A stretch of DNA of 64,000 nt from Campylorhamphus procurvoides (GCA_013396655.1 WBMV01000128.1:682001-746000); one strand, 5' to 3'; positions 12,916 to 26,553 are shown, counted from the first letter of the stretch. Numbers and translations are program-made. Notes: generated from the letters alone by a model not told the origin.

Positions 12916-15900
12916 ACTACATTTTTTTCTTCCAAACACAGAAATTCTGGGAGACAAACCATGAATAACTTTTTTTTGCTCAAGGAGATAACAGAACTCC
13001 AAAGGTTCCTCCGATATTAAATTATGTCCTGGAGATTCCAATTTTCTCTTTGAAAAGAAATTTCTAGCTCTTCTCTTTTAAAGTCTGAAAGCATGTTATA
13101 ACTAGGCTCAAAAAAATCTGGATGGCAAACCAAAAGAGTCTTAAACATGCTGTTAAAAATATCCTGTGCACCCTCAACTGCATGGATTCTTAGGACAGTT
13201 TTACAAACTGAAGAAATTATCTACCAAGGCTGATGGCTGGCCATGAAATACACAAGTGCTGTTAACCTGGGTGTTCTGAACTGAAGACAGAAGGACAGTA
13301 GGAAAACATGGATGGAAAAGAATGGGCAAGAAGTACTTTGAAATTAACATAGGCCACACTGTGAGTAGGTCTGGGGGTGGCCCATCACTGGGCACCACTG
13401 AAAAGAGCCTGGCTCTGTCCTCTTTGCACTCTGCCTTTACATACTTATATACTCTAATGAGACCTCCCCAAGCCACCTCTGACTTTTGCAGAAGGGTTCT
13501 GCAGAAATTCTTGCAACACAGCCTCCTTCTTTACCCCACAGTTTCCACTCCAGCTAAGGAAATGTTACCTCCTGACCTACCTTAGCATCTTCTGGGTGCA
13601 GGATCCCCTCCTCTCACACAAGGTCTAGTTTGGACTTAATCAGATGAACACATTTTCCTAAAACTGTGGGATCCTTTCAAGAGCTCACTGCACATCAGAA
13701 CTGCTCTACTAGCAAAACTCTGTTGTGTTTCTGAAGGAAAAGGCAATACCCTTGTTTATAACTGTACAGCAGCTTAAGTGTATCCCTCAGGCCCACGTGA
13801 GCACAGGAATAAGAGGCAATCACTAAACTGTCAGAGCAGTGACACTGGAAAAGGTAAATGGCTCTGTTAACTGAGATGCAGCTTCAGAGCGGTATGTAGC
13901 ATGAAACTGTAATTAAAATCCTTAGTACTTAGGGGACAAAGCTACAATGTGCATTTTTAACCCAGGGTTATTGATAATTTATTTTTTTTTGTAAATAATC
14001 AATAGCAACACCAAGGAACATCTTGTGTGTATGGGTATAAGAGCTCTATTCCCTAAGGGACTTCTTTTGTTCCCCAAGTGACACCAATCTCAGAGGCTGC
14101 TCTGCTGACAAGATTTCTTATTTCATGCTGGGCAGGATTTCCAGTATGTTCCAGAGGAGCTAATGCTGCAAGCAATGCAGAGGCTAAGCTTCCCTGGGAA
14201 GATTTTGCTAGATGTATAGTCTTCAACCCTCAAAATACAACTCTCTAGCTTCTGTAACCTGACAACAGAACTACTTTCTGCAATCAAAACACCCTTCCCC
14301 AGTAGAGTTCCAGGTAAATACAACAGTTTATCTACAAGTACCAGCTGCATGTGAGAAACTGTCTCATTGATGCTGACAATCCCTTTCGCCAAACACAACC
14401 AGAACACAGTGCTGGTATTGCTGCCCAAATGTCCACAACAGAGTGTTTTTTAACTTCAAGGTAGTAAATTTCCCTTTTAGCCTTTTGAAAAGGTCCTTCA
14501 GTAAGTACAAAAGTCTCCTTCAAGAGGAAAAGACTAGACCCCCTTAGCTTAACGTTCAGGTCCTCTGATACCGAAGTCCAGCATTCAAACTCCATGGCCC
14601 TTCATGGTGAAAAGTCTTGCTACACAGCTCCCCCACACTTCAGGACACAAAGGGTGAAGGAGTACAGAATGAAGAATGAACATGAGTTGCAGAAGTAGCT
14701 GGCTGAAGTTCGATATATTCTCAGATGAAATGCCAGTTTGTGCTCAGGCCCATTTTCAGGTACAGTCACCATACCAGTTATCACAATAGTCAGGAATAAA
14801 TCTTAGCCATAGCAGGCTCAATTTTTCACAAATTAAATGCTTCCTATAATTAGTTACTTAATAGGATCTATTTTTAGCATGTGATATTTTGTTACTATTT
14901 TATTTTGCACATGCTTCACTCCTGTGCATGTAGAGATGAGCAGGTGTGAAGAGAGCGGCAAAAAAAAAATGTAGGTGAAGAAAAGGGAAATTAATCACAA
15001 CTCAGGTTGTATATTAAAACTCAGGTTGTATATTAAAACTAACTGCATCTAGAACATCATCTACAGGTCTGTGTAAGGAAAAAAACCCACGTTATGACAA
15101 AGCAGAGTATGCTAATTATTTGATGATAGACCAGCATCAGGGGATGACTACAGGAATATCTTAACTGAGGAGCACTTGATGACCTTCAGTGGATCCAGCA
15201 TCATGATATCTCACTGATTATATCCCTCCCACAAACTGTTAGACTCACAACTATGATCTTAGTAAGTCTATTCATATTTCCTAATTTGGAGAAGAGCAAT
15301 ACCAGAGATTTAATAGAAGTTACTCTAAACTACAAATCATGTAGGAATGGGTTTGTAAATGATGAACCAACCCTTGCAGGTTTCTTATTTTTGCTGCTGG
15401 TCTTGCACTCTTAAACTGAGCAAGAGCACATGGATCAAAATTTAAACAAAATTAATCATCTTGCCCTGAAATTTACTGAAACTATCCCACAATATACGAC
15501 AATACTAGGAGGCAAAGTTGGAAATAACTGCTGTAATTGTAAAAGCTTTGGAATTTTTGAATGTTAATGCATACTTATGATATTTTTTATGGTATCATAT
15601 TATAGAATCACAGAATAATGGAAATTATCCAGAGTATTTGGAGTTTCTCTAAGTAGGTATTTTCTACAGAGTACCACATGAAATATAAAAATAATATTAA
15701 AGGGAAATCACTCTGTAGTGAATATTTGAGAATACTACAGCACTGAGGTGAGAGAGAATTAATTTCCAAACTGTGAAAACCAAAGAACACCCTCATTAAT
15801 AAGTACACATTTCACCAGCATGTTCTATTGATCAATCAGTTTACTATTCTTTAGAGACCATCACACCCAAAGGATGACCTGTAACCCCTGATTGGAGAAG

Positions 15901-17182
15901 GAGCAAAGTTTCAGGCAGATGTGAGTGTGGATTTCTTGCAAATAAAGATAATCTTCACTGGATTGGCATGGTCAATCATTAAACAATTCCATGATTACAT
16001 CACATTTTATGGAACGCTGCAGGTCATGACTAAAACACCTGAACTGATGAATATCCTCTTATAGGGCGTGATCCTTAGGTTTAGTATCATTAAAGGCTGC
16101 TAGATGTGGCACATGATTGATTTACATCTCAATTTTATGTAGAACTCATTCACATGTTTAGTTCTGCACAGCATCCAAACCCAAACTCCCAGGTTCCAGT
16201 GAGTGCTGTGTCTGCAATTCTTTTAGAAACTAAAAGTTTTCACATTTGATCCGTGACTGCACTTCCTAAAATCTAGAAATCTCTATCACTGTTAGAACCT
16301 GATAAACAGTACATCAAAAAAGGACGGAGACAGAAATGACTTCATAATAACCTCAGCACTTTCAAGATGCCCTTTACTTTGCTGACCTTTCTGTAAAAAT
16401 CTCCTCTTCAGAGTGAACGTCTGTGCATGCCCCTAATGTTTCTGTCAGATTCTCTGTAAGCTAATTACTAAAAAACTGTTCTAAATGTTGAAAATAGCAA
16501 TCATCTGACAATAAACATGGGGTTAAATTTATATCCAAATATCTCTTACATAAAAAAACCTCTTTAAAGTCTCACATCAAAAGCTCACATTTCTTTAATG
16601 CAATGACTACAATGTCACATTTTGCAAAATATTAATTTTTCTTTTCCCAAGTTTTCTGAAGAAAAAGACAGCATCGTTTCTTTAAAGTAACAAGAACATT
16701 ACGACACAGCAGGGTAAAAGCAAGAAACAACTAAGCACTCTTTCCTTTCAAATGGTGTATTTATGCTGCACATTAAAAATAACTTCATGATGTAGTGCGT
16801 ACTGGGGCAATTCACCCAGATTGTATGCCATTTCTTTTAAGATTGCTTATGCTTAGCGCTTCTGCATTTCCAGAAGCCTTTTCCACGGCTTTCTGTTTTC
16901 CTCTGTTCTTCATTTATGTTTCTGTGCAGCAAATTGCAGCTGATGTTCTTCTATTCAACTTAGCTCCTCCGCCTCTCTTCACAATAAATAGGATCTATCA
17001 GTCAATACACAAAACTGGCAACTGAGGTGACTAATATGTCACACAACTTTTTTTTTCTTACTCTAGCCAGGGTATCGGGTTCAGAATGTAGAACAAAAGC
17101 TTATGGGCCTTGTTTGAAATCAGATGGAAATTATTCTGAAATTGGTGTTGGAGTGTTGAATATCTCCTTTTTAATAAAATAA
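12916..17182. other. Gene-free interval
   Basis: No exon or mobile element is recognised. A perfect 19-bp tandem duplication lies at 15001-15038. At 15603-15620 there is a short TAGAATCACAGAAT-like string, too short to call as CR1. The SMPX 3' terminal untranslated exon could lie here or nearer to 18918, but I cannot place it. Confidence 0.5.
15001..15038. repeat. Two perfect copies of a 19-bp unit
   Basis: CTCAGGTTGTATATTAAAA occurs at 15001-15019 and again at 15020-15038 without a mismatch. It is a recent local duplication of no obvious function. Confidence 0.9.
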
Positions 17183-18235
17183 TCATAGAATCATAGAATG
17201 GTTTGGGTTGGAAGGGACCTTTGAAGATCATCTAGTCCAACCCCCCTGCAATGAACAGATATCTTGCACTTGACCAGCTTACTCAGAGCCTCTTTCAGCC
17301 TGACCTTGAATGTTTATAGGGATGGGACATCTACTAACTCTCAGGGCAACCTGGTCCAGTGTTCCACCTCCTCATTGTAAAAAAACTTCCTTATATCTAA
17401 TCTGAATCTAATCTCCTTAAGTTTAAAACCATTACCTCTTGTCCTACTGCAACAGGACCTACTAAAATCTGTCCCCATCTTTTTTTATAAGTGGCCTTTA
17501 AGTACTGAAAGGCCAAAATGAGGTCTCCCCAGAGCCTTCTCTTCTCCAGGCTGAACAACCAAACTCTCCCAGATTGTCTTCACTGGAGAGATACTCCATC
17601 CCCCTGACTGACTTTGCAGCCCTTCTCTGGACCTAATCCAACAAGTCCATCTCATTCCTATGTCAGAAGCCACAGGACTGGATGCAGTACTCTGGGTGAG
17701 GCCTCACCACAGCAGAGAATCCCCTCCCTTAACCTGCTGGTCATGCTGATTTTCATAGAATCAGCTGGGTTGGAAGAGACCTCTGAGATCATCAAGTCCA
17801 CGTGGGACATGGTTGGTTTTCCAGGCTTCGAGTACATATTGCCAGGTCTTGTCCAACTTCTCATCCACCAATATGCCCAAGTCCTTCTCCTCAGGGCTGC
17901 TCTCAATGCATTCCTTGTTCAGCCTGTATTGATTCCAGCTATTTGCCCAGACTCACATACAGGATCTTGCACTTTGCTTTGTTGAACATAATGAGGTTTC
18001 ATGGGCCCACTTCTTGAGCTTGACCAACCCCCACTGTGTGCCATCCTGCCCTTCAGGTGTGTCAGCTGCACTTCTCTGCCTGGTGTCAGCTGCAAATGTG
18101 CTGAGGGTGCACTTTATCCCACTGTCTGTGCCCACTGATGATGATATTAAAAGGTACTGGTCCCAGTACTTACCCCTGAGAGGCACCACTCATCACAGAT
18201 CTCCATCCAGACATTGACCAAAATAAGTATGAGCT
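17183..18235 (-). mobile_element. CR1 LINE fragment, 3' end at left
   Basis: On the plus strand it opens with AATCATAGAATCATAGAATGG then GTTTGGGTTGGAAGGGACC, the reverse complement of the avian CR1 3' terminus. It continues through familiar antisense CR1 3'-region phrases such as CCAAGTCCTTCTCCTCAGGG near 17880 and GCACTTTATCCCACTGTC near 18105. The element is 5'-truncated, as most CR1 copies are, and carries no intact ORF2. It is interrupted at about 17753-17800 by a second very short CR1 end. The right boundary is approximate. Frames on either strand here are CR1 shadows. Confidence 0.9.
17753..17800 (-). mobile_element. Short CR1 3' end nested inside the larger CR1
   Basis: TTCATAGAATCAGCTGGGTT and the following GGAAGAGACCTCTGAGATCATC form a second CR1 3' terminus of about 48 bp. 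The older CR1 continues directly after it at about 17801 with GACATGGTTGGTTTTCC, where its text had stopped near 17750. This is therefore an extremely 5'-truncated copy inserted into an older one, not a tandem pair. Confidence 0.65.
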
Positions 18236-18917
18236 GTGAGTCTAGTCATAGATCAGTGGCTCAATCAATAGGTGCCTGATGGTCCCTACTGATGTTCATC
18301 TACCACTTCAGAGGAGCACAGATCTCCCCAATATATTTCCCAGCCTGATATACATATATAGCAAGTCCTCAGGTGCCACAAATAGCATTTGGTATGTTTG
18401 TGTGACCAGATACATGGAGTCATAAGCATGTCAGTTTTGAATTATATAAATACATTTATATCTAATAAATAACGTTACAAAGGAGCTTTTAAAAAATGCT
18501 GACATGCTTGTCCACCACTGCATTGAATTTATATGCATTGTGAAACATCTATTTGTAATTAGATTGTACAAATACAAGTCATATATTTTGCAAAAGTGGA
18601 ACCTGTGCATGTGAAGCAAGATATTATTTTAAAACTGACTTCGATATTCCTAATACACTGAATTCCTAATATGTTGGATGAACTATTTATTAGCTATTTG
18701 ATGGGTGCCAAAAATCATTGGATATAGTCTTCAACATGATCTATGTTTGAAATAACAGGGAATATCAAGGATTATGACTTCTTATATTTCATCTTTGAAC
18801 TATGGAGTGGGACTCCAGGTCCACTGAAGTAATCAGAAAGCCATCTTTTTACATAAAGAGGTTTCTGGATCAGCCTGTATTCCCTAGAGCCATGCAAAAC
18901 CCCCCTCTTTTACTCAC
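18236..18917. other. SMPX last intron or 3' flank
   Basis: This lies between the CR1 and the donor after the SMPX stop codon. It probably belongs to the final SMPX intron, or contains the 3' terminal exon. I see no secure acceptor or polyadenylation signal to decide this. Confidence 0.4.
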
Positions 18918-19071
18918 CTGCATCTTCCAACTACTGTTCAGCTTTGGGGACAAATTTCAGCTCACTCCTTATATTCTGAATCTCTGACAAGTTGACAGCA
19001 GGACCTGGAAGTTTCTTAGCTCCTGGGAGATGTTTCTTGTCTTTCTCCTCCTCTGTCAAAGCAGGAACACT
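18918..19071 (-). CDS. SMPX: SMPX last coding exon with stop codon
   Basis: The coding part 19071-18931 encodes 46 residues: [20 protein letters not shown], then [14 protein letters not shown], ending VPKAEQ and TAG. The acceptor is TTTGTGCAG|AGT. Thirteen bases after the stop there is a good donor (GCAG|GTGAGTA at 18917), so a further wholly untranslated 3' exon is expected to the left. Thirteen bases is too short a distance to trigger nonsense-mediated decay under the usual 50-55-base rule. Confidence 0.93.
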
Positions 19072-22000
19072 CTGCACAAAAAGACACCAGTGATATTACT
19101 GCTGCAATAGCAATCTCTTGAGCATGAGCATAGGTCAGTTCTTTGAGAAACAGGAAAGGATGTGTTTATACTAAAGGCAATCCCAGTGGAAACTGAGGAG
19201 AGAAGGAGGTGGGAATGGGCAGGAAGAGATAGATTGTTTTGTTGGTTGCTGTCTAAAATAATTCTAAAAAGAATAGAAGGTTCTCAGTGTAAAGGAACAT
19301 GGACCTTTGGGTAGATGGATAAGAATTTACAGTGTCAGACCATTAGTGACAAATAACTGAGTGAAGCATTAAAAGCAACTCCAAGTCCTTCATATTTTAG
19401 GGGGGGAAAAGCAGAAGTAGCATTTTTATAATCTAATTTTGTAGAGAGTTTCATTGTTACCAGACAGTTGGAGAGGAAAACCATCATGCAATTCTGCAGC
19501 TCTGAAGAAGAGCTCACAGTTGGTTATGGACCTCAAAAGCTACGTGCAAGCTCAGCATGAATCGGAGTTTAATTTTTCTGAACCTTGGTTGCAAGACCAG
19601 AAGGGGTTTTGCCATTTTATTTTTGAATTAGAGTAGCACCTTATGGCTATTTTGCTGACACTGTAAAAATAAAGGTTAAATAACAGTGCTTACACAATAG
19701 AGAGCAACTCAGCTAATTTCCTGATGAACCACAGTATTTTAGCCCTCAGTACTTCCTCAGCTGTACTCTTGCTTCTGGGTGAGTGGAACATGTATTTTAG
19801 GCAATTTTCTATTCTAGAATGAGAAATATTTTCAAATAGTAGCTTTCCAGTAGGGAGTGAAGGTTGTTCCAGCCCATTCATATTTTATAAAGCTGGTAAA
19901 GGGAGAATCGTGTAGAATTAGGAATTAATTTGTATTTTGCTGCAAATAATTTCATGATTAAAATATCTTTTCTTTTTTGATTACTCTGTGAATGTCCTAC
20001 TGGGATTGACTCTTTGGAGTTAAATCACTATTTAGACTTATTAACTACTCTTTTTGGAAATGTGTATTGACTGTGAACAATCAATTCTTACTATTTAACT
20101 TCACTTTTAAAATTCCAAACTTCTCTGTCAAATATTATTGGGCAGTAAACCCCTCCTTTTTCTGCTAACCAATAGACTACATGCTAATTAGAAAGAAGGT
20201 TTTTGCAATGTCAAGTAGCAAATAAACAAGGTATTTTAGAAAACTGAGGTTTTCTTCCTATCTGATCTTCAAGAACTTCCTTAAGATCACTATATATATA
20301 TAAGAAAACTATGTAAGTAACAATTACATTGCTTGGCTTGACAAACTTGTATTATTTTTTCTCACATTTTAACCAATACACTACTAGTTAATACAAGATA
20401 ATACTAATAACATTGCACTTTTGTCTCTGCTTGATCATTTCAAATCCCAACCAGTCATTCAGCCACAGATAGGATATGTACCATCTGACATTTAGCTTAA
20501 TGATCTAACATCCTGAAACAGTAGCAAAGCACAGCAGGAGAACAAGTAAATTGATACAGAAACTGTTAGGAAGGATGCACAAACTGTATCAGTAGTCCAA
20601 GATGCCAAGAGCTTGTGTTGTTTCCTTTGACAATTTTCTCACCCAACTAGCTAATCTGGATAATCAGAGGAAACCACCATTCCCTCAACCGCATAGTTCT
20701 TATTATAAATAGCAGATATTATGTTAAAAATACCATTTCAAGTCATGTGCAATACCATTCCTCCTGTAGAACAAATGGCACAAGCTTTGGCCATGTTTTG
20801 GAGACTTTGCACCTCATAAGCTGCTGTCAGCTTCCTCTCCTACCCTCAGGTGTGTGCTACCTATGACTGCACCCCTCCCTGTATCACCCATTCTACATGC
20901 AATGCACAGCTGAGATGAGACTTTGGCCTCCAGTTCTATGGAAGGAGGTATGAAGAGTGACTCAGATATACGAGAGTTGACAAATACAGGCATGGAAATG
21001 CTCTGACTGAAGAAGCTATTTTGTGAAATTCCCATTCTCCATTTCTTTCCACATTAACATGCCTGCTCCACTGTCCTTCAGAAATCACATTCCCACCCAT
21101 ACTCCACGGTCCCTTTGAGTAAGACTCATATTCCTCTCATCTCCTTTGCCAAGCCCTTAGAAAATAGCGGAAAGCACCATGCATTGTTAGGAAAAGTTGT
21201 TTTTTTAAGGTACTTTTCCTGCTGTACCCCATCAACTCCCATCTAGACGAATACCTCTGGTGAAATCCTGGCTCTCTTTCCTGATGGCAGATATCATCCT
21301 GCCGTTGAAGCACATCTACACACCTTTGAAACAGTTTAAATTCCTACAGGTGCCTTGGCACCAAAAGCAGAAGTATATATATGAAGTATTTTGTCAGTGG
21401 CCATTTATTCCCCTGAATGATCAGTGCGTGTTCAGCTGTGGTACCTAAGATTGGTACACAGAGCTATAAGAATGATTAAAAGGCTTTCTTCCATTTTATG
21501 GCAGGAAGTCTCCTGGGAGAAAAAATTCCAAAACCCTTTTTTGCTTACCTCCTCCGCTTCTTCAGGTGTAAGTTCTTTTCTTTTATGAGGGTGGCCTGCA
21601 CCAGGTCGAAATGCTCCCATTGGGATGTTAATATTAGCCTGTGAGAAGGAAATTGCAATGCATGTAATAATGACTGATAAATAAATACACAACGGGTAAA
21701 TGGCAAAACTCAAAGGATTGGGACAAGGGTATAGACATTATCGTGCTTTCCAAGCACTTATGTCCTCACTTTTGCATCATCACACCACTCCTGTGGGAAT
21801 GAGAAGTGCTTTCATCTCCATTTTAAAGACAGCAAGTTAAAAAACAAAGCTATCTAGAAAGCTTTTGAAGTTCTGCATTTTAGCCTAATGCTTCCTGATT
21901 CCACTGGACTTTAAATGAGTACTAGACACTGAAGTGTTTTTAGGCACCTAGGTCTGTTTCGGTTCGGTCAAGGTCAAACAGAAAGTGAGTGCCAAAAACA

Positions 22001-25000
22001 ACATTTAAATGCAAATCACCCAAATCCTACAATACCACCCAAACCACTGTACCACTCTCCCTTTTCCAGTGACACCAGCTTTCACCTCATTTGATCACAG
22101 GCAGTTTGGAAGGAAAGCCTGCCCTGAGTCATCTTCAGCCACAAGTGTTTAAAACAGGATTTTACCAACAAAATTTACCCCTGGATGCTACGAACTGCAA
22201 ATAGTGGAACCAGCTCCAACACTGGGCAGACCACTAGTCCCTGGCTTTAGCAAATTCCCTCCAGAATGATACCCACACAGCTGCATCAATCTGACTTTCC
22301 ACCTGGGGCAGAAAACTGGTAGGCATAACATAATTGGTGCTGACAATAGATACCTTAAAAGCAAAGATTTTTGAGAAAAGAATGGCACAAAAGTCTTAGC
22401 AAAGATCAGCTGAAATGTATCCATTTCCCGGTGTGACCCAGTCCAGATTATTTTAAAAGTCAAATGGCATGATCAACTAAATGCACAGTTTATACCTACT
22501 CTTATCTCGTGATCTCAGAAGAGAAGCTGCTCCTAGGAAATGTCATCAAAATATCATGACTCCCACTGGTAAAACCAGGGGGTGAATTGGTAATGTTACA
22601 GAGTGGAAACAGAGAACCTTCTAACAGTGAGCTGTGTTCTTGTAGTCTGACTGATTTGCATTAAATGAAGATAAATAATACCATCCTTCTGTTCAAATCA
22701 TGGTCTTGCAGATCATGCCCCAGTTGTCCACCACAGGAAAACAGCCCACTTGTGTTGGGTAACAAGTGGTCTGACAGCTGTCATCAAATGCCAAGCAAAC
22801 TAAGAATCTGTTTGCCAAGAAATAAGCACCTTTCCCTGTATTCTGCTTCCCTGTATCCTATTATCTTACTTATGCAAGGTGGTAACTGCTGTTTCAGTGG
22901 GACTGCCAAATATCTGCAGGGTCATGTAGTTTATAGACAACTTGCTATTTGTTTCACAAAGCTTTTACATTGAACATTAGTTTAGATATTGTGAACCTTT
23001 CACCTGCACTTTGTAAGTTCCCAGGAGACAGGGCAATTTCAGTCTCATGGTTCTTAACCTATTATTTCATTTACAGGTGGAAAAAAAAAACAGCTTTGCT
23101 ATTTTTAATTTTAAGATCTCCTTCACCAAGCTCTGATACCTCCAGGCAGCTTCTTTTTTTGGAATGTGAAACTTTGCTGCACTTTACAGCTGGCATGGTC
23201 ATAAAAGTCTGCAGAGTTGGAACTTTAAGAGCTATGTCTCATTTTGGTGCCATCCTGGACTTGGACATTTCTTCCCTTTGGAGTCAATCAAAGAAGAAGC
23301 CAACCTCCCATGGCACAACACAACCCTTTCATTTCCTACTGTGACTGACAGACCAACTGTGACTAAAATGGTTCAGGAAACAAAAATGAACCACTAAGTC
23401 CCTGACTGCTAATTAAATTAAATAAACCACTCTTTGGTCTGCTTCAGCACTTTCACAGTAATCTGTGTCACACAAAAGCTGTTTGTACTATTTTATCTGC
23501 AATAAGGGCACTCACATCAGAGTTGGGGCAAGACATATACAGTCATGACATATTAACTTGGTAAAATCTCCTTTAAGACATAATTAAACACTATCTGCAT
23601 CTGATAACACATACTATAAATTAAAATATTTCTAGTATGAAATGAAAACATGACTTATTTCCAAACAGTTCCTGACCAGAGGTACAAAGTCCAGAGCTGT
23701 AAATCTCCCTGTTAATCCAATGCCTGCCTTGTCCCACAGATGAGCAGCTGTGGAATGGAGTTGGCTAAATTCTGTACCTCAGTGTAACTCTGTCAGGACT
23801 GTGTTGTGCTGCAATCAGCACAAATTTATAATTTTGTTTTAAAAATATGTTTAAAGATTTTTGTCACCTGTCAGCTGGGATGGCGATGTGAGCCTCAGGG
23901 ATCTCTCCCTTGCCTGCTTCTCATCCAGTAAAATGGTAAACGGGAAAATTTCTGTTCCAAACTCCTGAAATCCTGAATTGTAATTACTTTAGACAGACTT
24001 GCAAAGTGTGATTGTTATTTTTAAACATACTTATTATGAAAACTGTTGGGTTTGCTTCTTCCTTTGTTTTTGGAAAGTGCCTACTGTATTTTGGATGTCA
24101 TTGCAGTTTTCGTAATGAGTAGGTATGTGTCCTTATGTACTTCACTAAGGTCTTCCTGAACAGATCAAAGGAAAAATATCTGTAAGCATGACATACAACA
24201 TATGTTGCTGGTTTGAATCAATTGAACTGATATTTAAAGAATTTTTTTTGTGTGTTCTTCTTTCTGTTTAATAGATACAGGGTATTCTGGTTAGGATACA
24301 GCTCATGCATCCACACATGAGCTGAGGACTGCTAAGGATTTCTTCACAGCATCACAGCCATTCCTAGCTATCCAGATGGATGACTGAATAAGCTGGAAAG
24401 ATGCTTCAGTATAAATATATTTAATTTAAAAAAAAGGAGAAAGACAGGAATTGCAGAGAAAATTGAATGTAATTCAGAGGAAAAAAAACCAAAGCAAAGC
24501 AAAACAAAACAAACTAACAAAAAAACCCCACACACAAAAACCCAAAACAAAACAAAAACAAAAAACAAACCAAAACAGAACAAAACAAAAAAAACAGCCC
24601 CAAAACCACCAAACAAAAAAACCCCCAGGAATCCCCTTATCCTTACTAATGGGGATAGCAAAGAATGGTATTTGAAGATAGAATAATTTTCAGCCAGAGC
24701 TATACACAGCATTTTATACACGGAGAGGGGAAGGTCAGCAATTAATGTTACCAGGAATTAATGATACTTTGGTCTTCTATTGCCCCAAACGTGGGAACCA
24801 TTTGCTGCCTTTAACTCTCACACATCTGTATTTAGTGGCTTTTGGCAAGTAAAAGTTTCTGTGTACATCTCATACAGTCAGAGAGAAGCAAGAGTACCAC
24901 AAAATACTTCAGTTAGTAAGGTGGCATTGCATTTCCATGGCTGCACCATGAGGTATATTCTCCAGAGCATGTCAGTCTTATTACGATAGCACAAGCAAAG

Positions 25001-26553
25001 GATCATAATATATGAATCACAATGTCTAACAGCAATGTGACGTTTTGAGTCATGATTCTTGGAGTGCTCAAAGTTTAATAGGCATTGATTCAAGTGCAAG
25101 TCTCCCTACTGGAGCCACCTCTGACACAATGTTTAATAGATATATTTTTAAGGTTGTGCTGTAGTTTTTCTCATGATTCAAACTACCTTTAAAAAATCAG
25201 AGTTTCTTAAAATATTAAACTTATTATTTAAACTTAATGTGCTTTTAAAATGAACAATCTAGAAGCACTGTTTACATTTAGAAGTTGGAAAGCCATCATA
25301 AAAGTAAAAAGCAGTTCATCACTATTTCTTTACTTTAAGAAAAAAAGTAAATGAAATTCATTCCTTAAAAATGTTTGGATCTGCCTATGGAACTTAAATG
25401 TAAAATGTAAATACTTCTGAACTATAAAATACCTGTATTTTTTCATTAATCATACAAACATTTCTACAGTTAGGATGAAAGAGGGATGAAAATTGAAACT
25501 GAGTGAAATGAAAATTCTGGCAAAATGGCAAAATTCTCGTAATTTCAACTGAATTAGAGTACAGAAATTTGCATGCCTGTCCCAGTAGAGTCGATGACAA
25601 TAAAGAGAAAAGGCATTTTTTCAATGTCTTGCAATTCCAGTGTGGTGCCTAGCCACTGGGTAATTAATCTTGATACTCCAACCCATTGAATCAGTATTAT
25701 CACAAGGAAAAAAAAAATCCATTTTGTGCTTCTTATGTAAGGGAGCCTGGACTCGTAAAATTTCATTGGAAGTGCATTTTACAAAATACCTGGAAATTCT
25801 GTAAGATCCTTCAGTTCAGGAAATATTTTGGCCTTTTGACAAGAATCATTGACAGCACGAGCTAAATACATTTTTCATGATGATACTTCATGATGATGGG
25901 ATAATTCTCCAGCTGTTTCTTTTACAAGTATGCAGCAGCCAACTTTATCTTATAAATATATACCATTTGAGTAGGTATGTGATAAAGAATCTTTTAAATT
26001 AAAAGATCAACTTTTCTCTCATTTTATTCTAGCTTTTAAATAAAATACTTCTTAAACAAATACTGATTTTTTTCTGAAGAAATGCAGACATGAAACATTG
26101 CACACCAGCTATGCCATCTTTTTAGCCTATAATTCTTTCAGCATTGCATTAATTTTGTGGAAAATCTAATAGTTGCAAGAATTATTTTTACTTGTAATGC
26201 TGATCAGTTACACAGACGTATCACCGTGTTTTGCTCAGCTGATCCACCAACAGCATAACCTAACACTGGAAGGACTGTGCAAACAAGTGATCAACAAACC
26301 TACCTGATCCAGTTTTTATGAGCTCAGATCAAAAGATGCTCTTCAGGTCACACTTTTTCACAGCTTTCATATCTACTAAGCTTTTCACTTTAACAGAATA
26401 ATCCCCATTTAGCACACCTATGGTGCTCTGTCTGAGTAAAAATGCAGTTTGCCAAGCAATGGAGGTTGAGATTTATTATTTTATTATATTAGAAACATAA
26501 ATACTGTCTCTTACCTGAATGGCTTTGACATGTGACGCTGGTTGTTTTGACAT
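18931..26553 (-). CDS. SMPX: SMPX, small muscle protein X-linked homologue (three coding exons)
   Basis: SMPX (also called Chisel) is a small protein of striated muscle, associated with costameres and the cytoskeleton; in humans it is also linked to hearing loss. The CDS joins 26553-26515, 21638-21549 and 19071-18931 on the minus strand: 13 + 30 + 46 codons plus TAG, giving 89 residues. This is close to the 86-88 residues of the mammalian protein. The conserved core [14 protein letters not shown] is in the second coding exon, and the C-terminus reads [14 protein letters not shown] then VPKAEQ, as I recall for mammals. Both introns have GT-AG borders and fall between codons. The start is the first ATG of [13 protein letters not shown], where the family begins. 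There is no signal peptide or membrane segment; the protein is basic and proline-rich. MBTPS2 lies divergently upstream, as in mammals. Confidence 0.95.
19072..21548 (-). other. SMPX: SMPX intron between second and third coding exons
   Basis: A 2,477-bp intron with GT-AG borders. It contains a short (TA)n at 20291-20302 and otherwise nothing I recognise. Confidence 0.85.
21549..21638 (-). CDS. SMPX: SMPX central coding exon
   Basis: Ninety bases encode 30 residues starting [15 protein letters not shown] and ending LTPEEAEE. The acceptor on the minus strand is CTTCTCACAG|GCT and the donor is GAG|GTAAG. This is the most conserved part of the family. The HPHKRK segment gives a small basic patch at the position of PPRRK in mammals. 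Confidence 0.95.
21639..26514 (-). other. SMPX: SMPX intron between first and second coding exons
   Basis: A 4,876-bp GT-AG intron. It holds the A/C-rich tract at 24479-24627 and no other recognised feature. Open frames here, including one over the low-complexity tract, are not credible genes. Confidence 0.85.
24479..24627. repeat. (AAAAC)n-like low-complexity tract
   Basis: About 150 bases made almost only of A and C on the plus strand, mostly CAAAA and ACCC units; the minus strand is (GTTTT)n-like. The long Phe/Val/Leu-rich frame on the minus strand comes from this composition. Confidence 0.9.

Noticed and set aside
15603..15620. TAGAATCACAGAAT, like a CR1 terminus
   Set aside because: Too short and without the following GGTTGGAAGGGACC block.
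1..18900. KLHL34, expected beyond SMPX from mammalian gene order
   Set aside because: No long Kelch or BTB reading frame on either strand; it must be outside the window or absent.
24368..24721. 117-codon hydrophobic minus-strand frame
   Set aside because: Most of it is the (GTTTT)n-like low-complexity tract; the Phe/Val/Leu-rich look is compositional.
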